This document shows, piece after piece, positions 4,675 to 10,864 of a stretch of DNA of 10,864 nucleotides (the first letter of the stretch is position 1; each line of letters begins with the position of its first letter). The notes beneath the pieces are model-generated. The model saw only the letters and a program-made list of their open reading frames with translations, searched no databases and had not been told where the DNA came from. Source of the DNA: Clostridia bacterium (GTDB lineage: Bacteria; Bacillota; Clostridia; Oscillospirales; Butyricicoccaceae); assembly GCA_017552495.1 (NCBI GenBank), contig JAFZPW010000007.1, positions 1-10,864 of the forward strand, given 5' to 3'. The translations under genes were made by a program, and so were the position numbers.

Positions 4675-6669
4675 ATGGCAAAAACTGTGAAAGATTACGG
4701 CAACGAGAGCATTTCCGCGCTCAAGGGCCCCGACCGGGTGCGCAAGCGTCCCGGCGTGATTTTCGGCTCCGACGGCTTGGAGGGATGCCAACACGCTTTT
4801 TTTGAGATCCTGTCCAACTCCATCGACGAGGCCCGCGAAGGTCACGGGAGCGTCATCAACGTGGTGCGTTATCTGGATCATTCGATTCTAGTGGAGGATT
4901 TCGGACGCGGCATGCCATTGGATTACAACGAAAAAGAAAAACGTTATAACTGGGAGCTGATTTATTGCGAGCTCTATGCCGGCGGAAAATACAGCAACAA
5001 CACCGGCGAAAACTATGAGTTCTCCCTTGGCCTTAACGGACTTGGCGCTTGCGCCACGCAGTATTCTTCGGAGTTCTTTGACGTGGTTTCCCGCCGCGAC
5101 GGGTTTGAATACCGCCTGCACTTTGAGCACGGCGTCAACAAAACGAAAGCACCCAGCAAACTCATCAAAGAGCCCTACGACGGCAAAAAGACCGGCACGC
5201 TCCAGCATTTCAAGCCGGACATTCAGGTGTTCACCGATATTCATATCCCCCTGTCCTTTTTTGAAGAAACCCTCAAGCGGCAGGCCGTGGTCAATGCGGG
5301 GCTCAAGTTCGTCCTGAAAAACGAAACGGCGCCCAATCGGTTTGAAACTACGGAATATGTATATGAAAACGGCATCCTTGATTATGTCACCGAGCTGGCA
5401 GGAGAAACGGCGCTCACCCTTCCCCACTATTGCAAGACCGAGCGTTCGGGCCGCGACCGCGAGGACAAGCCGGAATACCGAGTGAAGGTGGAGGCCGCCT
5501 TCTGCTTTTCCAACACCAATCCCGTCATCGAGTATTATCACAACTCTTCGTGGCTGGAGCATGGCGGGGCGCCCGACAAGGCTGCCCGTTCAGCCTTTGT
5601 TTCTGCGTTGGACGCTTATCTCAAGCAAACCGGGAAATATCAGAAAAATGAAAGCAAGATCAGCTTCAACGACATTGCCGACAGCCTGATTCTGGTGACA
5701 AATGGGTTTTCCACTTATACGTCTTACGAAAACCAGACAAAAAAATCCATCACCAACAAGTTCATTCAGGAAATGATGACCGATTTCCTCCGCTCGTCGC
5801 TGGAAATTTATTTTATCGAAAACAAGCAGGAGGCCGACCGCATCGCCGATCAGGCGCTGGTGAACAAACGCGCCCGGGAACAGGCCGAACGCACCCGCGT
5901 CAATTTGAAAAAGAAGTTATCCGGCACACTGGACATCACCAACCGGGTGCAGAAATTCGTTGATTGCCGTACAAAGGACCCCGACAAGCGGGAGCTTTAC
6001 ATTGTGGAGGGCGATTCGGCTCTGGGTTCGGTGAAGCAAGGCCGTGACGCGGAATATCAGGCCATCATGCCGGTGCGCGGAAAGATCCTCAACTGCCTGA
6101 AGGTGGAATACGACCGCATTTTCAAGAGCGACATCATCACCGACCTTTTGCGGGTGCTGGGCTGCGGCGTAGAAGTCAAGAGCAAGGTCAAAGATATCAA
6201 TGCCTTTGATCTCAACGCCCTGCGCTGGAACAAGATCATCATCTGTACCGATGCCGACGAGGACGGCTATCAGATCCGCACGCTGATCCTCACCATGCTT
6301 TACCGACTGACCCCTTCGCTGATCGACCTGGGTTATGTTTATATCGCGGAATCGCCCTTGTACGAGATCACTTATAAGGATCAATCCTATTTTGCCTACA
6401 CCGATAAAGAGCGCGACGAGATCGCAAAGACGCTGGCAGGCAAAAAATTCTCCATCATGCGCTCTAAGGGTCTGGGTGAAAACGAGCCGGAGATGATGTG
6501 GCAGACCACCATGAATCCCGAAACGCGGCGGCTGATCAAGGTTCTTCCCGGCGAAGCGGAGCAAACGGCGCAGATGTTCGACATCCTGTTAGGCAACAAT
6601 CTGGTCGGCCGAAAGGAATATATTGCGGAAAACGGCGCCCGCTATCTGGATCTGGCAGATCTTTCGTAA
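4675..6669 (+). CDS. parE: Type IIA topoisomerase B subunit, ParE-like
   Basis: 664 residues from the ATG at 4675 (GGAGG 6-7 nt upstream; the frame opens earlier at 4609 but inside the promoter). GHKL ATPase: FFEILSNSIDEA (E44, N48), VEDFGRGMP (D75), ATP-lid GLNGLGA (119-125) and the transducer QTK loop (354-356). TOPRIM: EGDSA (445-449) and DADEDG (526-531), the metal-binding acids, then KGLGENEP and TTMNPETRRLIKV. It pairs with the A subunit encoded 15 bp downstream to pass one DNA duplex through another using ATP. Several positions differ from classical gyrase (GLNGLG for GLHGVG, MPVRGK for LPLRGK), so I take it as the clostridial topoisomerase IV-like group, working in chromosome decatenation. 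Gyrase B is the alternative name; the enzyme class is certain. Confidence 0.85.
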   Translation: MAKTVKDYGNESISALKGPDRVRKRPGVIFGSDGLEGCQHAFFEILSNSIDEAREGHGSVINVVRYLDHSILVEDFGRGMPLDYNEKEKRYNWELIYCELYAGGKYSNNTGENYEFSLGLNGLGACATQYSSEFFDVVSRRDGFEYRLHFEHGVNKTKAPSKLIKEPYDGKKTGTLQHFKPDIQVFTDIHIPLSFFEETLKRQAVVNAGLKFVLKNETAPNRFETTEYVYENGILDYVTELAGETALTLPHYCKTERSGRDREDKPEYRVKVEAAFCFSNTNPVIEYYHNSSWLEHGGAPDKAARSAFVSALDAYLKQTGKYQKNESKISFNDIADSLILVTNGFSTYTSYENQTKKSITNKFIQEMMTDFLRSSLEIYFIENKQEADRIADQALVNKRAREQAERTRVNLKKKLSGTLDITNRVQKFVDCRTKDPDKRELYIVEGDSALGSVKQGRDAEYQAIMPVRGKILNCLKVEYDRIFKSDIITDLLRVLGCGVEVKSKVKDINAFDLNALRWNKIIICTDADEDGYQIRTLILTMLYRLTPSLIDLGYVYIAESPLYEITYKDQSYFAYTDKERDEIAKTLAGKKFSIMRSKGLGENEPEMMWQTTMNPETRRLIKVLPGEAEQTAQMFDILLGNNLVGRKEYIAENGARYLDLADLS

Positions 6670-6684
6670 GGAGGTGCATAGAGC

Positions 6685-8862
6685 ATGGAAAAGAACTATT
6701 ATACCGAACAGCAGATCCCCGAAACGCTGGAAACCAACTATATGCCCTATGCCATGAGCGTGATCGTTTCCCGCGCTCTGCCGGAGATCGACGGCTTCAA
6801 GCCCTCGCACCGCAAGTTGCTGTATACCATGTATAAAATGGGTCTGCTTACCGGAAACCGTACCAAATCCGCCAATGTGGTAGGCCAAACCATGAAGCTC
6901 AATCCCCACGGCGACGCGGCGATTTATGACACCATGGTGCGCCTCAGTCGCGGAAACGGCGCGCTGCTCATGCCCTTTGTGGATTCCAAGGGTAATTTCG
7001 GCAAGGTCTATTCCCGGGATATGGCCTATGCCGCGCCGCGATACACCGAGGTCAAACTGGATAAGTTCTGCGGCGAGATTTTCTCCGATATCGACAACGA
7101 CGCGGTGGATTTCGTCGATAACTACGACAACACCATGAAGGAGCCCACGCTCCTTCCCACGGCGTTCCCCAACATTCTGGTCAACCCCAATCTGGGTATT
7201 GCCGTGGGTATGGCCTGCTCGATCTGCGGCTTTGACCTGAACGAGGTCTGCCGCACCGCCATTGAGCGGATCAAAAATCCGCAGCACGATCTTTTGAGCA
7301 CCCTCATTGCTCCCGATTTTCCAACTGGCGGCGAGTTGATTTATGACCGAGGGGTGCTGGAGGAGATCTATCGAACCGGCCGCGGCTCGTTCCGCGTGCG
7401 GGCAAAGTGGACATATCTCAAAAAGGAAAACATGATCGAGATCACCGAGATCCCCTACACCACCACCGCCGAGGCCATCATCGACAAAACGGCGGAACTC
7501 ATCAAAAGCGGAAAGATCCGCGAAATTTCGGATCTGCGGGATGAAACCGACAAAACCGGCCTTAAACTGACCATCGATCTGAAGCGCGGCGCCGACCCCG
7601 TGAAATTGATGTCCAAGCTCTTGCGGCTGACGCCGCTATGCGACAGCTTTTCCTGCAATTTCAACATTCTGATTGGCGGAATGCCCCGGGTACTGGGCAT
7701 CGGCGAGATTTTGGACGAATGGACGGCCTGGCGCACCGATTGCATCCGCCGGAGGGTCTATTTTGATCTGCAAAAGAAAAAAGCGAAGCTGCACCTGCTT
7801 CGCGGTCTGAAAAAGATTTTGCTGGACATCGACAAGGCCATCGCCATCATCCGGGATACCGAGGAGGACGCCGAGGTCATCCCCAATCTGATGATCGGCT
7901 TCGGCATCGATGAGGAACAGGCTGATTTTATCGCCGAGATCAAACTGCGCAACATCAACAAAGAGCATATTTTGAAGCGGCTCCAGGAAGTGGACGAATT
8001 GGAGAAAGAGATCGAGAGGCTGGAAGATCTGCTCTCCAGCAAAAAAAAGCTCGAAAAGGTGCTCATTCAGGAGTTGGAAACCATCATCAAAAAATATCCC
8101 ACTGCACGGCATACCTCCATTGTTTATGAGGACGAGGTGGAGGAGTTCGACGAGACCCAGAATATTGAAGATTACCCCGTCACAGTCTTTTTGTCCAAGG
8201 AAGGCTATTTCAAAAAAATCACGCCGCAGTCGCTTCGAATGAGCAGCGAGCAGAAATTCAAAGAGGGCGACGCGCTGCGAACCGCGCTGGAAACGACGAA
8301 CAAGGCCGAGGCGATTTTCCTCACCAACCGGGCGCAGGCCTACAAAGTGCGACTCCATGAATTCGACGACACAAAAGCCAGCGTTCTGGGCGATTATTTG
8401 CCGCAAAAGCTGGGCATGGACGAGGGTGAACAGCCGGTTTTCCTGATGCTTCCCGGCGATTACAAGGGCAATTTGATCTGCGTATTTGAAAACGGCAAGA
8501 TCGCCAAGGTAGAACTTTCTTCCTTTGAAACCAAGTCCAACCGAAAAAAACTCACCGCCGCCTATTCCGACAAAAGCCCGCTGGTCGCCGCCTTCCATGG
8601 TCGGCCCGATCTGGAGATCGCCCTTTATACCCAAAGCCGTATCCTGATCGTCAACACGGCGCAGCTTCAGGTAAAGACCACCCGAAACACGCAGGGGGTG
8701 GCGGTCTTCTCCCTGAAAAAGAACCAGCAGGTTTTACGTGCGCTGCCGCTGGAGGAGGCTGGAATCGAAAATCTTTCCCGCTACCGAACCCGCACGCTTC
8801 CCGCCGCAGGCGCGCTAATTAAGGACGAAGACGCGCTAGACAAGCAATTATCCATGCTGTAA
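6685..8862 (+). CDS. parC: Type IIA topoisomerase A subunit, ParC-like
   Basis: 725 residues. Breakage-reunion domain with YMPYAMSVIVSRALPEIDGFKP at the start (20-40), the quinolone-region segment NPHGDAAIYDTMVRL (73-87) and active-site Tyr120 in APRYTEV, which forms the covalent link to DNA. A charged coiled-coil arm follows (about 400-470), then a beta-pinwheel C-terminal domain (about 500-700). The gyrase-defining GyrA box (QRRGGKG) is not seen, so DNA wrapping and negative supercoiling are unlikely and a topoisomerase IV role fits better. Hotspot positions: Ala78 stands where E. coli GyrA has Ser83, while Asp82 matches Asp87; the preceding His-Pro-His is Asn-Pro-His. The SD AGGAGG overlaps the parE stop, so the pair is translationally coupled. 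The operon ends at 8886-8915. Confidence 0.85.
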   Translation: MEKNYYTEQQIPETLETNYMPYAMSVIVSRALPEIDGFKPSHRKLLYTMYKMGLLTGNRTKSANVVGQTMKLNPHGDAAIYDTMVRLSRGNGALLMPFVDSKGNFGKVYSRDMAYAAPRYTEVKLDKFCGEIFSDIDNDAVDFVDNYDNTMKEPTLLPTAFPNILVNPNLGIAVGMACSICGFDLNEVCRTAIERIKNPQHDLLSTLIAPDFPTGGELIYDRGVLEEIYRTGRGSFRVRAKWTYLKKENMIEITEIPYTTTAEAIIDKTAELIKSGKIREISDLRDETDKTGLKLTIDLKRGADPVKLMSKLLRLTPLCDSFSCNFNILIGGMPRVLGIGEILDEWTAWRTDCIRRRVYFDLQKKKAKLHLLRGLKKILLDIDKAIAIIRDTEEDAEVIPNLMIGFGIDEEQADFIAEIKLRNINKEHILKRLQEVDELEKEIERLEDLLSSKKKLEKVLIQELETIIKKYPTARHTSIVYEDEVEEFDETQNIEDYPVTVFLSKEGYFKKITPQSLRMSSEQKFKEGDALRTALETTNKAEAIFLTNRAQAYKVRLHEFDDTKASVLGDYLPQKLGMDEGEQPVFLMLPGDYKGNLICVFENGKIAKVELSSFETKSNRKKLTAAYSDKSPLVAAFHGRPDLEIALYTQSRILIVNTAQLQVKTTRNTQGVAVFSLKKNQQVLRALPLEEAGIENLSRYRTRTLPAAGALIKDEDALDKQLSML

Positions 8863-8885
8863 AGCAAATCAGCTTTTTTACACAT

Positions 8886-8915
8886 AAAAGACGGCCGCAA
8901 TTGCGGCCGTCTTTT
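8886..8915. terminator. Strong bidirectional terminator
   Basis: A perfect 13-bp stem, AAAAGACGGCCGC (8886-8898) with 8903-8915, AATT loop, and T-runs in both directions. It closes the parE-parC operon on the plus strand and the dus-sigma-anti-sigma operon on the minus strand. A weaker AAAGC/GCTTT hairpin with a T-run lies just before it (8861-8879). Confidence 0.9.
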
Positions 8916-8936
8916 ATCGCTTTTAAAAGCGGAGAT

Positions 8937-9803
8937 TTACTCATTCGATTTTTCCCATTGGAACAGGAACAAGACGGTTTTTTCTTCCGGTTGTGCTTCC
9001 CTTTCGTCCGTTTCTCGGAGAGGCGCTTCTCCCACCTGATCCAGCGCGTAAAGCGTGAATCCGTTGGTTTCCAGCGCGGCGATCCATACGTACTCTTCCG
9101 ATGCGGGAGCATAAACGTAATCCGATGGGCCGTCGGACTGGTTGAACGAAGAAAACTGCGTTTTATCCATCCAGCCGGGAAGCGATTGTTCCCGCCCCAT
9201 GACCAGATATCCAATGCGCGTATCAGCGGCCTCGGCGACGGCTTTCTGGAAGTCATACAGCGTTACAGGCCCGCTCGTGTGATAAAAAATGGCTTTGTTT
9301 GCAGGCTCAAGGATCACGGAATCCATCGCGCCATCTGCCACAGTATCTGGCATCGCCGAGGGCTTGACAGGCGCAGCGGCCCTTACGCCGGCGCCAGACA
9401 TCTCATCCACACCGGCAGAGGCTTCTGCCATCGGCGTGTCGGCAGATTGCTTATGAGGAAGCACCTGTGGAGCAGCAAAGGCAATCACAGCGCAAGCCGC
9501 CACACCTGCGACGGTTTTCCAGATCCACGATGGGAAACGCTTCGCCTTCGACGGCTCACGCCCGGGCGCTTTGCCGTTCTCCTGCGCGGCAACATAAGCA
9601 AGAATCGAATCATGCAGTCCTGCAGGAAGGGGTTCGTCTTTTAATTCCGCCAGCGCTTGCTGCATCCGCCGATATTGCGCCAGTTTTTCCCGGCAGGCGG
9701 GACAGGCCGCAAGATGCTCCGTAAGCACCTGTTCCTCGGAGGGCTCCAGCATCCTATCCAGATGCAAATGGATCAGACTCTCATACGCTTGGCAATTAGA
9801 CAT
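8937..9803 (-). CDS. Membrane anti-sigma factor with zinc-binding N-terminus
   Basis: 288 residues. Cytoplasmic anti-sigma domain of the ZAS/zf-HC2 type: C4, then H30-x3-C34-x2-C37 (HLAACPAC), which binds zinc and holds the partner sigma factor. One membrane helix at about 93-113 (Trp-Ile-Trp start, then Val/Ala-rich) follows a basic stretch, giving N-in topology. Next comes an Ala/Pro/Ser-rich linker (about 118-160) and a C-terminal extracytoplasmic domain (about 165-288) that I do not recognise; it should be the sensor. Its start overlaps the sigma stop by 8 bases (ATGTCTAA), and its SD (GGAGGGG) lies in the sigma gene, so the two proteins are made in coupled amounts, as expected for sigma and its inhibitor. 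Confidence 0.88.
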   Translation of the reverse strand: MSNCQAYESLIHLHLDRMLEPSEEQVLTEHLAACPACREKLAQYRRMQQALAELKDEPLPAGLHDSILAYVAAQENGKAPGREPSKAKRFPSWIWKTVAGVAACAVIAFAAPQVLPHKQSADTPMAEASAGVDEMSGAGVRAAAPVKPSAMPDTVADGAMDSVILEPANKAIFYHTSGPVTLYDFQKAVAEAADTRIGYLVMGREQSLPGWMDKTQFSSFNQSDGPSDYVYAPASEEYVWIAALETNGFTLYALDQVGEAPLRETDEREAQPEEKTVLFLFQWEKSNE

Positions 9804-10413
9804 GGCTTTCCCCTCCTTTCACTGGATTAGACGAAACAGGAGTGGAAATGTTCCCGGTTTGTAATAATATTTTTCGCAGATTTTCACGGGCGCGGGCGAT
9901 TCGGGATTTTACCGTCCCCAGTTCAAGAGAAAGAACGACTCCGATATCCTCGTAGCTGAGTCCCTGTACATCCCGCAAAAGGATGATCTGCCGCTGCGTT
10001 TCCGGCAGTAAAAGGATTGCCTCGCACAGCGACTGTCGAAGCTGCGCCGATTCAAACACCGCTTCCGGCGCATAGCGATCGTCGCGCAACGGGATCTCGC
10101 AATCTGACTCGTCCTCATCCTTCCATTCCAGCGGCTGCTCGGCCCGGCGGTTTTTTTGTGAAAGCATATCCTTGCACACATTGACCCCGATGCGGTAAAT
10201 CCATGTGGAAAAACTGCTCTCCTCATGAAACCCGCCCAAGAAGCGAAACACGCGAAGAAAGACCTCCTGCGTGGCGTCCTGCGCGTCGTCCCGGCTGCCC
10301 AGATAGCGGAGCGCCAGTCCGTATATTCGGTTTTCATAGGTTGCGACCAGAGTCGAAAAAGCCGCTTGATTACCGCTGCGCGCAAGCCGCAGAAGGTCCC
10401 GTTCACCCTGCAT
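9796..10413 (-). CDS. ECF-type RNA polymerase sigma factor
   Basis: 205 residues. Sigma-2 domain (about 17-85) with the DDAQDATQEVFLRVFRFL core helix and FSTWIYRIGVNVCKD, which contact core polymerase and the -10 element. An acidic linker (about 92-112) follows, then sigma-4 (about 130-185) with LPETQRQIILLRDVQGLSYEDI and the helix-turn-helix ELGTVKSRIARAREN for the -35 element. SigW/RpoE-like group by overall sequence. It is flanked by dus (11-base overlap) and the anti-sigma gene (8-base overlap), so it is probably held inactive at the membrane until a signal is sensed. I saw no ECF-type promoter just upstream, so autoregulation, if present, would act from a promoter before dus. Start at 10413 with GGGGAG upstream. 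Confidence 0.92.
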   Translation of the reverse strand: MQGERDLLRLARSGNQAAFSTLVATYENRIYGLALRYLGSRDDAQDATQEVFLRVFRFLGGFHEESSFSTWIYRIGVNVCKDMLSQKNRRAEQPLEWKDEDESDCEIPLRDDRYAPEAVFESAQLRQSLCEAILLLPETQRQIILLRDVQGLSYEDIGVVLSLELGTVKSRIARARENLRKILLQTGNISTPVSSNPVKGGESHV

Positions 10414-10864
10414 ACGCTCTCCCCTTCAACATTAGTCCCGCAGCCTCCATTTCCTCGCAAAGCGCGAGGAATTCTCTTTCCTCCGTCACCTGCGACATCT
10501 TTGCCTTAAACGGTTTTCCGCCGTTCAGATGCCCCAAATACCACAAAATATGTTTTCGCAGCTCAGGCATAGCCCGATGCTCCGTTTTGAACCGACAGGT
10601 CAGGGCAACCTGCCGCTTCATAACGGAAAGCAGTTCTTCTGCCGTATGATGCGGCAGCGCTTCTCCGCGAGCCAGAGCAACGCAATCGGCAAAGATCATG
10701 GGAAAACCCTGTGCGCCTCTTGCAATCATCACATAATCCGCTCCGGTTTCCCGCAAAATATCGACGCAATCCGCTCCGCTGAGCGCATCGCCGCTGGCAA
10801 TCACGGGAACGTTTACCGCACGCTTTACCGCCGCCACCATGGCGCGATCGCTTTTACCGCTATA
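10403..10864 (-). CDS. dus: tRNA-dihydrouridine synthase, C-terminal part (gene continues past right edge)
   Basis: The last 153 residues are in the window; the frame stays open through the edge (YSGKSDRAM before the first internal Met), so the true start lies outside. FMN-binding TIM-barrel features of the DusB type: PVIASGDALSG, then ETGADYVMIARGAQGFPMIF, which holds the phosphate of FMN, followed by the helical tRNA-binding domain (KRQVALTCRFKTEHRAMPELRKHI). The enzyme reduces uridine to dihydrouridine in the tRNA D-loop using NADPH; the catalytic Cys would be outside the window. The stop overlaps the sigma factor start by 11 bases, making dus the upstream partner of the sigma/anti-sigma pair. 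Confidence 0.9.
   Translation of the reverse strand, partial: YSGKSDRAMVAAVKRAVNVPVIASGDALSGADCVDILRETGADYVMIARGAQGFPMIFADCVALARGEALPHHTAEELLSVMKRQVALTCRFKTEHRAMPELRKHILWYLGHLNGGKPFKAKMSQVTEEREFLALCEEMEAAGLMLKGRAYAG

Noticed and set aside
7636..8634. 332-codon minus-strand frame opposite parC
   Set aside because: Shadow of a well-supported topoisomerase gene; no domain, no SD.
10451..10471. 8-bp hairpin TTCCTCGC/GCGAGGAA near the end of dus, considered as a terminator or attenuator before the sigma gene
   Set aside because: No T-run follows it and it lies in conserved coding sequence; likely coincidental.
1..10864. CRISPR array, tRNA/rRNA genes, insertion sequences with terminal inverted repeats
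   Set aside because: No regularly spaced repeat series, no cloverleaf-like sequence and no transposase were seen on either strand.

Overview
The window looks like chromosomal DNA of a Clostridia-type Firmicute, probably near Oscillospiraceae/Ruminococcaceae. This is inferred from the rplM-rpsI pair, strong SD sequences (GGAGG, AAGGAG), sigma-A-type promoters with 17-bp spacers, a divergent gyrase/topoisomerase IV pair of the clostridial kind and a CPBP protease. No 16S or other species-level marker is present, so this placement is tentative.

Left part (1-1566). A strong minus-strand promoter (143-171) feeds a leader of at least 136 nt that runs off the left edge and may be a riboswitch. To its right lies the most interesting region. 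The rpsI gene (1519-1923, minus) is intact, but a second, diverged copy of its last 17 codons plus its terminator lies about 1.3 kb downstream (175-284). Between the copies are an AT-rich CPBP-family membrane protease gene, the last 31 codons of a tyrosine recombinase including the catalytic Tyr, and a 22-bp repeat at each end resembling integrase arm sites. I read this as a shrunken integrative element (CIME-like: both attachment sites kept, recombinase gutted) inserted in the 3' end of rpsI. It appears to rebuild the end of the ribosomal gene and supply its own terminator.

Centre-left (1519-4499). The rplM-rpsI operon (minus) has a near-consensus promoter and a palindrome in its leader. It is divergent from a TtcA-like PP-loop tRNA thiolation gene (plus). 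That gene converges on a SAM-dependent methyltransferase gene (minus) through a shared bidirectional terminator whose loop holds the ttcA stop codon. A small coiled-coil DUF2508-like gene lies upstream of the methyltransferase.

Centre-right (4612-8915). A two-gene operon encodes a type IIA topoisomerase B subunit (ParE-like) and A subunit (ParC-like), from a consensus promoter to a strong terminator. Both proteins diverge from textbook gyrase: there is no GyrA box, and an Ala sits at the quinolone-hotspot Ser position.

Right part (8937-10864). Read leftward, a dus tRNA-dihydrouridine synthase (partial, enters from the right edge), an ECF sigma factor and a zinc-binding membrane anti-sigma factor overlap one another by 11 and 8 bases, so they form a tightly coupled operon. 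Its promoter lies outside the window.

In short, most of the window is housekeeping (translation, tRNA modification, chromosome topology) plus one envelope-stress-type sigma switch. The rpsI-end mini-element is the accessory component.
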